DNA of 64,000 nt from Breviolum minutum Mf 1.05b.01 (GCA_000507305.1 DF239051.1:186001-250000); one strand, 5' to 3'. Shown: positions 52,359 to 61,974, numbered from the stretch's first letter. Notes: a model not told the origin generated them from the sequence alone. Translations and numbers: made by a program.

Positions 52359-52896
52359 GTTCATTTGGTTCAGGTAGATTTGGAAAGCCAAGGGTATACC
52401 ACTACCAACCTCCCCAATGCCATCCCTGCGCCCACCGAATTGTGACTGTTAAGGCACCCACCATGATCTCTGAATATTCCCGCCTTTTTTCTCGGGTGGC
52501 ATTGGGGGGGAAACCGCTGAATCAAGTGAGTTTTGTTTGGACTTTTATTGTTATAGTATGTTATAGTAATGGACTTTGAATTGCTGCCAGAAAAGGTGTA
52601 AAATTCTCTTCTAACGACGTTTCACATGCCAAATTCATCGGTTCGATCGTGCTTGTAGTTCACGCTTGTCTTTGGGGTTGCCTATCCGGAGTTACATCAG
52701 AAAACCAGTTCAATGAATGTTTGGATTCCTGGCACTACGTGTTGTTGTTGATGATGTTGTTGCTGTTTCTGCTGTTCTGAGGATGCATGTATCTCGGGCA
52801 ACCACTTTTGGCTCGATCGAGGTGTTTCAACAGATCAGTGATATTCAGAATTCAGATTTGTTTCTGACTTCAGGGGCCTTCTCTTGCAGTAGCCTC

Positions 52897-53943
52897 ATGC
52901 TAGAAGTGCTTTCTGCAGTGACTGGTGAATCAGTTGCTGTTTTTGAACATGAGGAATTGGCAGATGCCTCAGTTAAGGCATTAAAACAGTGCTTGGCGAA
53001 AAAGCTTTGCATCCCACGCTTCCGACTACGGGTCCTTCATGACAACTGCGCACTGGATGACGATCAAACCTTGATCGACGATCAGAACTTTACCCTTCAA
53101 GTGGTACAGCTTGTCATCCTGGAGTTTCAGCTGGCTGACAGGGAGCAGGATCAGGGCGTCATGGTCGCATGTGAGGAAAATGACGACAAGCTTCTTGAGC
53201 AGCATTTGAACCAGCCACGAAATCCCAATTTTGAAGTTGCAGATACAACAATGACGCCCTTATGTGTTGCAGCCCTCCATGAAAGTCTCAAATGCGTGTC
53301 TTTACTGATAGAAGCAGGTGCCGACAAAGATCAAGGCACCACAGATGATGGAGCAACTCCTCTTTTCATAGCAGCTGCATTGGCGCACCTTGAAGTTGTC
53401 CGACTTCTGGTTGAGTGCGGTGCCAACAAAGACCAAGGCCGGACAGACAATGGAGCAACGCCTCTTTTCGTAGCAGCTGAGAATGGGTACCTTGAAGTTG
53501 TCCGATCTCTGGTTGAGTCCGGGGCCAACAAAGACCAAGGCAGGACAGATGATGGAGCAACGCCTCTCCTCATAGCAGCTCATGAGGGGCACCTTGAAGT
53601 TGTCCAATTTCTGGTGGAGTCCGGTGCCAACAAGGACCAAGGCACCACAGATATTGGAGCAACGCCTCTATTCATAGCAGCTCAGAATGGGCACTTTGAA
53701 GTTGTCCGATTTCTGGTTGTGTCCGGTGCCAACAAAGACCAAGGCAACATTCATACTGGAGCAACGCCTCTTTTTATAGCAGCTCATAATGGGCATCTTG
53801 AAGTTGTCGAATTTCTGGTTGTGTCCGGTGCCAACAAAGACCAAGGCCTGATTGATACTGGAGCAACGCCTCTTTTTATAGCAGCCCAGAATGGGCATCT
53901 TGAAGTTGTCCGATTTCTAGGTAGTGTTTGCTCCGATTTCTAG
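52897..53943 (+). CDS. ubiquitin-like plus ankyrin-repeat protein
   Basis: The start is placed at the ATG at 52897 (MLEVLSAVTGESVAVFEHEE), because the family begins so; the frame is open further upstream. Residues 1-77 form a ubiquitin-like fold (LKQCLAKKLCIPRFRLRVLH, then LVILEF). A linker CEENDDKLLEQHLNQPRNPN is followed by about seven ankyrin units of 34 residues (GATPLFIAAQNGHLEVVRFL type, with GANKDQG loops), repeating every 102 bp at DNA level. This combination is very common in Symbiodinium proteomes. The last unit breaks off at RFL and the frame ends SVCSDF, so the ORF probably ends at a splice donor or is truncated. It is probably a protein-binding adaptor. Confidence 0.85.
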   Translation: MLEVLSAVTGESVAVFEHEELADASVKALKQCLAKKLCIPRFRLRVLHDNCALDDDQTLIDDQNFTLQVVQLVILEFQLADREQDQGVMVACEENDDKLLEQHLNQPRNPNFEVADTTMTPLCVAALHESLKCVSLLIEAGADKDQGTTDDGATPLFIAAALAHLEVVRLLVECGANKDQGRTDNGATPLFVAAENGYLEVVRSLVESGANKDQGRTDDGATPLLIAAHEGHLEVVQFLVESGANKDQGTTDIGATPLFIAAQNGHFEVVRFLVVSGANKDQGNIHTGATPLFIAAHNGHLEVVEFLVVSGANKDQGLIDTGATPLFIAAQNGHLEVVRFLGSVCSDF

Positions 53944-53953
53944 GTAGTGTTTG
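53909..53953 (+). repeat. 22 bp tandem duplication at the end of the ankyrin ORF
   Basis: TCCGATTTCTAGGTAGTGTT then TG occurs twice, with one base between. Each copy carries CTAG|GTAGTG, so a likely splice donor is duplicated. Confidence 0.85.
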
Positions 53954-54243
53954 ATAACAACAGATCTGTTTGGCGGAAAATGGAGACGAATGTTTCTTTG
54001 CGTATTTTGTTGTATTTGGATGTCTTTTGGGCCTTTCCGCGTCCAGTGGCCTGCTTGGGGGGAGTTCAATTGATAGCGGACAACTGGACATTTTTGGAGG
54101 TGCAGATTCATTACGCCCGGCAAACCCAAAATTCTTAAATCGGATATTCCGATTTGGGATCAACATTTTTTTTTTGAGCTGGTAAATGCAGAAAAACTGA
54201 TGTGTTCATCATACTTTGGCATTTTGCTCATTCTTCGTTTTAG

Positions 54244-54296
54244 TGGTCGGGATCAAGCCGCCTGCAGAACTGCATGTGACTCGGATGAGCTTGTGG
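54244..54296 (+). CDS. host exon with canonical donor
   Basis: CTCATTCTTCGTTTTAG is followed by VGIKPPAELHVTRMSLW, ending TTGTGG|GTATGT. It is 53 nt with a good acceptor and donor. No family is recognised. Confidence 0.5.
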
Positions 54297-54330
54297 GTAT
54301 GTAAATCGGATGTCGAACCTTCCCTACAAA

Positions 54331-54476
54331 ATGAGCCCCTACCAGTTCTAAATGGAGGCATAATTAACCCTTCTAAATGACCTTACAAATGGGTATCAGG
54401 GTTGTAACATCTTACAACTGTTATAACCACTACAAGTGGGGTTATAACCCCATACTTATAACAGGTAGGGGCCCGC
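54331..54476. mobile_element. TIR element with GCCCCTACC ends
   Basis: The left GAGCCCCTACCAGTT and right AACAGGTAGGGGCCC pair as inverted ends over about 146 bp. The inside is rich in TTATAAC and GTTATAA palindromic segments. Confidence 0.5.
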
Positions 54477-54859
54477 CCACCGCGATAGCAAAGGGGCGTT
54501 TCAGAACCCAAATTCGCACAAAAAAGGCGCACACAACTTTGCCCTTAAAAGCGTTTGGAGTTGGAGGTGAAATTTAGAGAGTGACTTATCTCCCGAAACG
54601 GATCCTCACCTCACCTTCAGGCCCTTTCAGGTGTAATGGATGACAGATTTTACCATGACTTAGCCATTGGAGATGACTTCAATCACGACTGTTTTAAGGT
54701 CGAAAGTATTTCTATGGATCCACAGGCCCGAGAGATCCTTTTTGGAAGTTAAGTAGATACATGGTACCTGTTGTTGATGGAAGAAATCTGGAAAACCAGT
54801 TGATAACAGTTCGGGAATGCCAACCATCATTCACCACAACTCCTTTGGTGAGTTGGGAG

Positions 54860-54932
54860 ATTAAGAATACCAAACAATCTCAACCAACAAAAAAAACCGA
54901 AGGCCCGAAAACATGGAACTACTGAAAATACT
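54860..54932 (+). CDS. host exon, left of introner
   Basis: The frame RLRIPNNLNQQKKPKARKHG then TTENT is open back to 54852 and reaches ACT|GTTGAT, the donor inside the left TIR. It is basic. It joins in phase 0 to 55037. The acceptor is not certain. Confidence 0.45.
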
Positions 54933-55038
54933 GTTGATGACTGAAATCCTGCGCCAGTTGAGGTTGGTAGTTTATCCCATTATTGAAAAGGTTTTATATA
55001 TCCCAACTGGTTGTTTGGGATTTCGGCCATCAACAGTA
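54929..55038. mobile_element. introner-like TIR element, family J copy 1
   Basis: The ends TACTGTTGATGACTGAAATCC and GGGATTTCGGCCATCAACA then GTA are inverted repeats. The same repeat gives ACT|GTTGATG (donor) and CATCAACAG| (acceptor). The implied intron is 54933-55036, 104 nt, GT-AG, phase 0. Confidence 0.85.
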
Positions 55039-55191
55039 CCACTTGAAAGGAAAAGGAGAAAAAATCAACCCAAAGCACCACTTTTTGGCTTCCAGCCGTT
55101 GCGTTTTCGGTGCGGCTGCACCTGTAGGAGCTAGTGGTACATGGGCGACCTGGGCACAGGAGTGGCAGAAGGAGTTGTTGGGGAAACCCAG
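55037..55191 (+). CDS. host exon, right of introner
   Basis: It opens at CAACAG|TAC and reads YHLKGKGEKINPKHHFLASS then RCVFGAAAPVGASGTWATWA and QEWQKELLGKP, ending CCCAG|GTTGAA. It is 155 nt, in phase with the left exon. No family is recognised. Confidence 0.6.
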
Positions 55192-56110
55192 GTTGAACAG
55201 TTTCAGAAAACACAGGCCCATTTTATGTATAAACTCATTGAGTTTTTTAAAAACGGACTATACTATACTATAGAATTAGATGAAACTATATACTACCCAG
55301 TGATTTGATGTGATTTTGTCATCATTTCTATATTGTGTTTCAATTTTGCACTTTTCTTTCTGGGACTATACTATACTGTTACTATCCGGATTGAACTGAA
55401 AATTCCGTGTTGTTCACCCTTTTCAAGAAGTCCTTCATCATGGGGACATTGCTCCCAAACCACGATAAAGGATGTGTAGTGATGTATACAGTTACCTTAT
55501 GACTCTTTGGGAGATGCGGCTCATGAAAAATCCAGGAAGAAAACAGATTCTGTGTGAGTCTCCAACAAAACACATCGAATGAGCTTAGATCACTGTTGCG
55601 AAGGCCATGTACTTAAGTGCCAGTGGGTACTGTTGTTTCTCCAGCGGGTACTGTTGAGTTTCATCACAAAAAAAACACATATGAACACCGAGATATAACA
55701 TTGAACTTCAAGAAATGTGGGGAAGTGATGAATATATAACCCCCCCAAACAATCAAGGGTAAGTGATTAATTGTTTTCAACTGATTATAGAACAAAGAAA
55801 TGATGATAGCTAACACAATCCATGCCTTTCTTCCACCTCACACCTCCAACTGCACCAAACACAACGGAAACAAAACAAAAACATCCACAACCACGGGAAA
55901 CCCACAGGTGTTCCAAAACATCTGGTGATGAATCTGTGAAAACCTTAGTTGGTGCAGTGCCTCGGATTTGTTGGATGAGATTCTTTTTTCAGGAGGGAGA
56001 GAACACCATCTTTTTTTGGCAAACAACACTATATAAAAACCCTCAGAACGCCTTAAACGTTTGGAAGATGGTTAAAGGTTGGAAGATTTTTTGTAATTAT
56101 AGATATTCAT

Positions 56111-56208
56111 GTTTGATGGAAGATTCCCACCAGTTGAGGTTGGTAGTTTTTCCCATTACAGGGTTTTATATATCCCAGGTGATGTAGGGTTTCTTCCATC
56201 AACAGTAG
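56111..56208. mobile_element. introner-like TIR element, family J copy 2
   Basis: The interior TTGAGGTTGGTAGTTT and TTTTATATATCCCA are shared with copy 1, and the right end is TTCTTCCATCAACAGTA. The left end has decayed (GTTTGATGGAAG). Confidence 0.75.
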
Positions 56209-56261
56209 GAGTCCGAATACCCATCCTTTTTTTGCCAATTTTTCAGTTGACCTCTTGTCAG

Positions 56262-56361
56262 AGCAAATCATCCGTCCTACGGACGGCCCGTAGGTTCGTT
56301 CAGACCGACCTTATTTCGTCGCTGGTGGAAATTTACTCTAAGCCATTGGTGTTTGTTCCCG
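56262..56361 (+). CDS. host exon with canonical donor
   Basis: TTGACCTCTTGTCAG is followed by SKSSVLRTARRFVQTDLISS then LVEIYSKPLVFVP, ending CCCG|GTAAGC. If the donor is CCATTG|GTGTTT instead, the frame joins exon 56537 in phase 0. No family is recognised. Confidence 0.55.
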
Positions 56362-56536
56362 GTAAGCACCAAAAGTGAAGTGGTTTTCACTGTTTCTTGT
56401 TACCCCCGAAAGGTGGGGAATTGACCAAGGTTTTTCAAATGGCCGCATGAGCTGCAACAACTACCACCATCGGTGTGATACATGTTTACATCATGTCACA
56501 TGTTTCAATCTGTCGAAACAAAAACAGCATACTCAG

Positions 56537-56641
56537 GTGTGCGACATCATCCCCACACAAATTGATCGCGCCATTGCTTTGGGACAACTTCTGCTGAATT
56601 TGCCCTTGACGGTTGCTGAGTCTCTTGACCGATTTTGTTGA
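56537..56641 (+). CDS. possible terminal host exon
   Basis: CAGCATACTCAG is followed by VCDIIPTQIDRAIALGQLLL then NLPLTVAESLDRFC and a TGA. The composition is strongly coding, and it is likely the last exon of a gene. A (GAT)n tract follows. No family is recognised. Confidence 0.55.
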   Translation: MCDIIPTQIDRAIALGQLLLNLPLTVAESLDRFC

Positions 56642-56687
56642 TCCATTTCGTATATAAATTTAAGGATCATTTGTGGATAAGTACGAC

Positions 56688-56690
56688 GAC

Positions 56691-56726
<36 letters not shown>

Positions 56727-56739
56727 CATGATGATGATG
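56688..56739. repeat. (GAT)n microsatellite
   Basis: About 16 GAT units with GAC and CAT variants, just downstream of a likely terminal exon as at 33516. Confidence 0.9.
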
Positions 56740-56766
56740 CCTGAGAAGATTGTGAAGATTGATGAT

Positions 56767-56846
56767 GTTTATTTGATGATGATGAGGAATCTCATGTGGG
56801 CAAGCCGAAGAAGTTCAAGCCGAAGTGTGTATTCTGTACCCTCCTG
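56767..56846 (+). CDS. possible host exon, left of introner
   Basis: The frame LFDDDEESHVGKPKKFKPKC then VFCTLL runs exactly into the family B element. A second frame is also open. The acceptor is not identified. Confidence 0.35.
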
Positions 56847-56939
56847 GGAACTAACATATTCCTTTTTCACACCAAGGCATGTTTGGTTGTCGATGATTTT
56901 CCCTTTCCCCAAGGTGGAATATGTTGTTTCTGGAGGGTA
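56837..56939. mobile_element. introner-like TIR element, family B copy 3
   Basis: The ends TACCCTCCTGGGAACTAACA and GGAATATGTTGTTTCTGGAG then GGTA pair. The interior GATGATTTTCCCTTTCCCC is shared with copies 1 and 2. Confidence 0.8.
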
Positions 56940-57020
56940 TATTCTTCACTGTATTTTATTGTCAGCTCAGTTTTTTTCGTCACACGTGATGATCATGCAG
57001 AGGTGATCATGAGGTGATAT

Positions 57021-57130
57021 ATGGATGTTTCCAAAAATAAGGGTACCCCCAAATCATCCATTTTGATAGGGTTTTCCTTTATAAACCATCCATTTTGGAG
57101 TGGAAAACTTCTATTTTTGGAAACACCCAT
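57021..57130. mobile_element. TIR element, GGTGTTTCC family copy 2
   Basis: The ends ATGGATGTTTCCAAAAATA and TATTTTTGGAAACACCCAT pair. The interior GGGTTTTCCTTTATAAACCA matches the reverse complement of copy 1 at 32350. Confidence 0.8.
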
Positions 57131-57531
57131 TTATGAGTTTTGAAGTTTTTGGCTCCCAAGATTTTCGGAGCTCTTGGAGGGGCACATCCGGGGCATCCGA
57201 GTCCCATCCGATTCCAATGGATGGGAGTCACAGGGCGTCCCATTCCGATGGAAAAATCACGTAAGGCGAAGGGATGCACATGGATGCACCAAATTTAAGA
57301 CGCTTAGAATCCCGACCTCAAAGACCCATGGTGGATGGGAGTTGTTTTCCCCCCCATCCACCAGAACCAAGATTTTTGGTTTTCGATCAACTTCCTGAAT
57401 AGAAAAATAAACATCATTGTCCCAACACAAAGACCTTGTTCAAAAAGCTATTTCTGGCAAGAGGTTTCCCTGCAGTTATACAATTTCCCATGGGAAAAAA
57501 TCAAACTTGGAGCCCCTGTTGGATGTATCAG

Positions 57532-57653
57532 GTGGGTGTCCCTTACATTGCCTCGGCTGCTAGCTTTCACTGCCCTCAGCCTTGCACCAGGCAGGATTCT
57601 CATGAAGCTAGGATGAAGATGGAAGCAATGCAAGAGTTACAGATTGAGAAAAG
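57532..57653 (+). CDS. host exon
   Basis: TGGATGTATCAG is followed by VGVPYIASAASFHCPQPCTR then QDSHEARMKMEAMQELQIEK, ending AAAAG|GTAGCA. It is 122 nt, ends two bases into a codon, and is strongly coding-like. No family is recognised. Confidence 0.55.
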
Positions 57654-57953
57654 GTAGCATGAGAGTCGGGGTTATGGATAGTTGTTTGATTTTATTTTAG
57701 TTGTATAGTTGTTGTTTTTTTCTCGAGATGTGCCTTTCCTTTATTTTCATGGGGCCTTAGTGGAAGAGGCTGATTAGAAACACAAAGTCTTGGTTTTCAA
57801 AGCTTGCAACTTTGCAATGACACACATCAACATCCATTGAAATTCGGAGCTTTTATCCAAAGCAATTCTTCTTAAAGGCTCCAAACAAGCAGTTTTGCCC
57901 AGAAGTAACGCCACGTCTTAGATAGGAAAACGGTTATGAACTCTCCCCGACGG

Positions 57954-57998
57954 AGGCAACTTTGAACTTCAGAAGGCTTTGCTCCAACGAAGCTTGGC
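57954..57998 (+). CDS. small host exon
   Basis: The frame NFELQKALLQRSL ends two bases into a codon at GGC|GTAATG. It joins in phase to exon 58175 (GC plus A). The left border is either ACGGAG|GC or CTTCAG|AAG. Confidence 0.4.
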
Positions 57999-58174
57999 GT
58001 AATGTTTGTGTCCTGCCACAATGAGCAATGAAAGACTAGGGTATAGGTTGGGGATGAAATCCTACTCAGTTACGAATGGAATAAACCATTATAAGGATCC
58101 CTGTTAAACAACCAGTAATTTTCATGGACAGTAACAGGTGTTGTTTTTTTTTTTCGTGGCTCACATGTCAACAG

Positions 58175-58329
58175 AACCACACCTTTTCGAAGCATCTCGA
58201 CTCAAATTTCGTGGCTTTGGGCTGCGGTTGCCTTTGCTGCAGGTGCAGCAGAAATCTTTAAACAACAAGATGCCAGTGGACGTCACGAGGCCCTGACGCA
58301 GAGATGTAAAGGGATTCACGACTGGTTGG
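58175..58329 (+). CDS. host exon with canonical signals
   Basis: A long T tract and CATGTCAACAG precede 155 open nucleotides (TTPFRSISTQISWLWAAVAF then AAGAAEIFKQQDASGRHEAL and TQRCKGIHDWL), ending GTTGG|GTATGC. Two other frames stop. The hydrophobic segment WLWAAVAFAAGAA could be a short membrane or buried helix. No family is recognised. Confidence 0.6.
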
Positions 58330-58810
58330 GTATGCTGACGGATTTTTTGCAAAGGTTGCTATCCTTTTGAGACTTCAATTATATGTTCTTTCAAGTAGAG
58401 CCCAAACAAGTCTACATGATATAATCAAGTTGATTCAAAGCTCCACTCTATGATGCCATGATCAACCCATCACCACAAATGATTTTACAGAACAAAGCAT
58501 TTCTTACATGCACAACTCAACCCAGGTGTTTTTTGGTTGGATGGGGTACTCTACAAACTCAACCGGGTCCCTATGACCAACTAGAAACTACAGGAAAATT
58601 GTACCACTCAAATTTCAACCAATATATTCTGGGCAAATTATAACGACCTCAGCCGAGGTCACCTTAAAATGGTGGTGATTGTAAGGGAATTCCCCCCCAA
58701 ATCCCCTTAGTTATACTAGTTTGCCCAGAGCTCTCATATGATCAACTACTAACAACACCCATCTTATGGGGGAACTCTGTTGTCGTTGTGTCAAAAAAAA
58801 CTGGCTCCAG

Positions 58811-58882
58811 ATCATCGTGGCCTTTTCTGATGCCTTGGACATTGACAAGTCCGGCTTTGGTATCGCCTTGGCGTCTGCCTTG
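58811..58882 (+). CDS. host exon
   Basis: ACTGGCTCCAG is followed by 24 codons (IIVAFSDALDIDKSGFGIAL then ASAL), ending CTTG|GTATCT. DIDKSGFG loosely resembles the start of an EF-hand loop but lacks its later residues. It joins in phase 0 to 59180. Confidence 0.5.
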
Positions 58883-59179
58883 GTATCTTTGGCAAAAATG
58901 TTTCCGTGAAACCAACGGGAGGAAAACTCATCGATATCTTCAGGAATTTTCAATGGAAGAAAATAACACACAAATCATGTGGAAAACATGGGACAACATG
59001 AAAATCACGGGGAAATGTTTGAGAAACATACAGCATGTTGGGGTTGATTTTATCCTTTTGCATCGAAGAGAGTGTTTCTCAATGAAACTGGTGAAAATTG
59101 AGCTCCTCAAGCACCACCCTTATGAGGTCCAAGTCCTAAAAATCTCCCCACACTTTGAACTGTCCAACGGAACATGCAG

Positions 59180-59254
59180 GGGTTGCCATCCAACGTCAGT
59201 GAGCTTGCAGAGGGCCTCATAAGCCATCCTCATGAAGGACTGGACATAACTTGA
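59180..59254 (+). CDS. host exon, possibly terminal
   Basis: GAACATGCAG is followed by GLPSNVSELAEGLISHPHEG then LDIT and a TGA. It is in phase with 58811-58882. It either ends the gene or is spliced near CATGAAG. Confidence 0.45.
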   Translation, partial: GLPSNVSELAEGLISHPHEGLDIT

Positions 59255-59893
59255 GACGAGCAGAACAACTGGAAGATTGGGAGTGTATCATTGATGTTAT
59301 GGAGTTATGGATGTGCTGGTCCAAAACCACCTCCCTAAACAGGGCCGGGAATCGAAACACGCTCTGGGGATGTTGTGACGCTTCTTGGATTTGACTTTTG
59401 GTGACTTTTGGAATGTTGAGATAAAATCCAGAAAACTCTTCATTCTGCACACACAGGGTGATGATGATACAATACTACCGTCGGCGCCCACCTGGGAGGC
59501 TAGAACCACTTCAACATGCCACGATTTCATGTGAGTTTATATCATGAAGTGCCATATCCCATAGGATCAACGCATGGTATATTTACCTACATATTGACCA
59601 GTCCCATAGATCCGTCATGGGCAAAGATTGACATGCCTGGAACACTGGTAGGTGAAAAGCTTTCCTTTCCAAATTGGCCGTGCTGGTTGGTTCTATGTTG
59701 CTCCAACCAGTGAGTTTTCTTTTAATAAGACCACCATTTAAAATGAAAGGTGAAAATATGAAGACTATCCGTTACAAAGGAGGCAACAATTGGAAGACAA
59801 ACGAAAACTTCAACGGCCCAACCCGTCAGCAAAACAAACAGAAAAAAACATGAATTAAAAAAGCACAGCCTTAGAAGAGGATGCAAACTTGAG

Positions 59894-59986
59894 GACTTGT
59901 GGTCGCATGTGTTTCACCAGTTGCACCGTTTTGGTGCCCTGATAGGAATTGCGCCAAGTGTGGAGATCATTTTGAAGCGCGCAGAG
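59894..59986 (+). CDS. host exon, first of a phase-consistent chain
   Basis: AAACTTGAG is followed by 31 codons (DLWSHVFHQLHRFGALIGIA then PSVEIILKRAE), ending GCAGAG|GTCAAA. It ends in phase 0 and joins 60131 in frame. No family is recognised. Confidence 0.55.
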
Positions 59987-60130
59987 GTCAAAGGGTTGAT
60001 TTCATCTAAACCAAAAACATCAAAGGAGGCGTGCTGCACCACCACTAGCAGCCCATTTTTGGTACACCCCTGAAATTTTTGACTTGCACACTGTTTATTT
60101 TAAAGAATGGTACAGATTATATCATATCAG

Positions 60131-60333
60131 TCATATCTAAGAAGTCGGATGTTTAAAGATATGTTGGAAGCCTCCATTTTCGAGTTTTCAAGGAAACTAC
60201 CACTTCAAAAGACATCGCTGTTCGATCACGCCCAACAAGAAATTTCATTGACTTGTTTTGCACTGCATTTGGGATATGTTCTATTGACATGTCAGCATGC
60301 CCAACTGGCCCAACTGCATGGAGCCTTTGACAG
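60131..60333 (+). CDS. host exon, left of introner
   Basis: TATATCATATCAG is followed by 203 open nucleotides (SYLRSRMFKDMLEASIFEFS, then KTSLFDHAQQEISLTCFALH and LAQLHGAFD), ending GACAG|GTACAA. It starts in phase 0 after 59986 and ends two bases into an Arg codon completed by exon 60425. Predicted helical. No family is recognised. Confidence 0.6.
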
Positions 60334-60334
60334 G

Positions 60335-60431
60335 TACAACCCCGAAAACTAACATTGAACACGAAACTCCCATGTGTGGAAAGGAACAAAACTCTTCCAA
60401 ACCTCCATGTTTGTTTTTTTTTAGGGTTGTA
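60335..60431. mobile_element. introner-like TIR element, exactly one intron
   Basis: The left TACAACCCCGAAAACTAAC and right GTTTGTTTTTTTTTAGGGTT then GTA form the TIRs (TACAACCC/GGGTTGTA). The intron is 60334-60424 (GT-AG, 91 nt). Seven bases of the right TIR stay in the downstream exon as coding sequence. Confidence 0.8.
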
Positions 60432-60521
60432 GTTCATACCAGGACTTCATATCGGGATCCATGCATGGAATCGGAGCTGATGGAGGTGTACCATTTACGT
60501 GTTGCATTTGGTGATTTGTTG
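60425..60521 (+). CDS. host exon, right of introner
   Basis: Reading on from exon 60131 gives RVVVHTRTSYRDPCMESELM then EVYHLRVAFGDLL, with the donor at TTGTTG|GTGTAAG. It ends in phase 0 and joins 60722. No family is recognised. Confidence 0.6.
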
Positions 60522-60721
60522 GTGTAAGTCATCCAGCATCCATGATATCAATCAATGTTGGATTTGCCCCCTAGGCCCCCAGGATGCAATTTCAATGGTT
60601 TACAGCTTTGTTGGTTGGGATTCCGGATCCACCTCAAAAAAAGTTCCATGTCATCCTAGTGACTTAGTGGTGACTGGGCCAGCTGGGCCGGGTGCTTAAC
60701 CCAAAGTCAATGCAACATCAG

Positions 60722-60772
60722 GCCTTTCGACGTTTCTTGCGCATCTTGACGAAGCGGTTGCCAGAGGAGCAG
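60722..60772 (+). CDS. host exon
   Basis: AATGCAACATCAG is followed by 17 codons (AFRRFLRILTKRLPEEQ), ending GAGCAG|GTCGAT. It is phase 0 at both ends, continuing the chain from 60425. Basic helical peptide. Confidence 0.55.
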
Positions 60773-60837
60773 GTCGATTAAAATGGATCCCGGAATGGGT
60801 TGGTTGGTCATTCCCCCCCCACAAAAAACAGAACCTT

Positions 60838-60949
60838 GCCCTTTGGTAAGCTAACATAGCAATGGAAAAAATAGACCCGGATTGAAGATGAAGTGCCTAT
60901 TGAAAATGGGGATATTCCAGCCAGCTATGTTAGTTTACCAGAAGGGTAG
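60838..60949. mobile_element. introner-like TIR element, family C copy 2
   Basis: The left CCCTTTGGTAAGCTAACATA then GC and right GCTATGTTAGTTTACCAGAA then GGG pair. It has the CTTACC/GGTAAG splice-like core of family C. Here it lies inside a longer intron. Confidence 0.8.
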
Positions 60950-61063
60950 TTTAAGTAATGTTTACTGAGGAATCTCTAGGAGAATAATTGCCAATTATTT
61001 GAGTGGACAGCTCAGGGTAACTTCTTGAAGGTAACTACACAATCACACCCAACCCTTGACCAG

Positions 61064-61183
61064 CAACGACGATCTGTCGCAGGCGAAATCCTTACAACGT
61101 CGGCTATTGGAAGCGGTGCCTTGCAATTTCTTCGGAGAAAAGGAAGAAAAACACGGACGTCTCTGGAGAGCTTCCCCCAAACT
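61064..61183 (+). CDS. host exon, frame uncertain
   Basis: CCCAACCCTTGACCAG is a good acceptor. In phase 0 (as expected from 60772) it reads QRRSVAGEILTTSAIGSGAL then QFLRRKGRKTRTSLESF to a TAA at 61184. Another frame (NDDLSQAKSLQRRLLEAVPC) is open even longer. The frame choice is unresolved. Confidence 0.4.
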
Positions 61184-61266
61184 TAAAATCCCCGCAATAA
61201 ATCGTTGGCTCTGTGGATTTCTGTGGCATCTAAAAGGGGAAAAATTAAAAACGGGATACTGAGACA

Positions 61267-61373
61267 TACTGTTGATGGTTCAGAAATCCTGCACCACCTG
61301 GGATGTAAAAAACCCTGTAAATGATTGGATATTTACCATATCAACTGGTGCAGGATTCTTTCTATCAACCGTA
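61267..61373. mobile_element. introner-like TIR element, family J copy 3
   Basis: The ends TACTGTTGATGGTTCAGAAA and GATTCTTTCTATCAACCGTA pair. The acceptor core CAACAG has become CAACCG, but CAACCGTAG|GAT offers a replacement. The frame after it (DGASWASCKNNERHTTNLTG) is open. Confidence 0.75.
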
Positions 61374-61494
61374 GGATGGTGCGAGTTGGGCGAGTTGTAA
61401 AAACAATGAAAGACATACAACAAATCTCACTGGAATCTAATCATAAACCCTTTAGTATCCTTTGGTTAGTAGGCCCTTGATACGGCCTTATTTC

Positions 61495-61665
61495 ATGCTG
61501 GTGGGGGTGGCATTGAGGAGGTAGCCCCTCCTTGTCCAAGGTTGCGTTGCATTCCCGTGAGCCCTTGGCAAACTGTACAGCGTCGGCAGCCTTTAAAGTC
61601 CTGCATGTGCTGGAGGATTGGATCTGAACTGGTGGGATGTATCTTCCAAGAGGGTAGATTTAGTG
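61495..61665 (+). CDS. possible host exon, two readings
   Basis: A long frame reads GGGGIEEVAPPCPRLRCIPV then SPWQTVQRRQPLKSCMCWRI. Alternatively AACTGTACAG at 61580 is an acceptor and the frame SAAFKVLHVLEDWI ends in TGA at 61625. No family is recognised. Confidence 0.35.
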
Positions 61666-61974
61666 TATTGATTAATCTACATCCCCTTAACACACCTGGG
61701 TTCTTAGGGATAAGATTATACTTTTCTGTGTACGATGGATTATTGGTACTATGGTGAATTTCGATGGCCAGGCTATGTTAGTTGCTGGTACAATTGACAT
61801 TTGTTTAAAGCCTGATTTCCATGCAGTTTTAACGGGACCCGTTAGCTACACTTGGTTGATTTTTTTCCGGTAAATGTAGGAGTATATGGATATAATATGT
61901 GTATGGGAATCCAACTGCTTTCAGGTGACCAGGGTTGGTCAAACATGATCTAGTTATATATATATATATCCCAG

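Noticed and set aside
52803-52817. Possible spliced-leader relic (TTTTGGCTC) upstream of the ankyrin start
   Set aside because: Only nine bases match the dinoflagellate spliced-leader end without the rest, and another chance match occurs near 57147.
53251-53943. Regular 102 bp repeats that could be mistaken for a CRISPR-like array
   Set aside because: The repeats encode consecutive in-frame ankyrin units with no unique spacers.
58788-59222. 144-codon plus-strand ORF, tryptophan-rich
   Set aside because: It overlaps exons 58811-58882 and 59180-59254, which have splice signals in another frame. It looks like a shadow frame.
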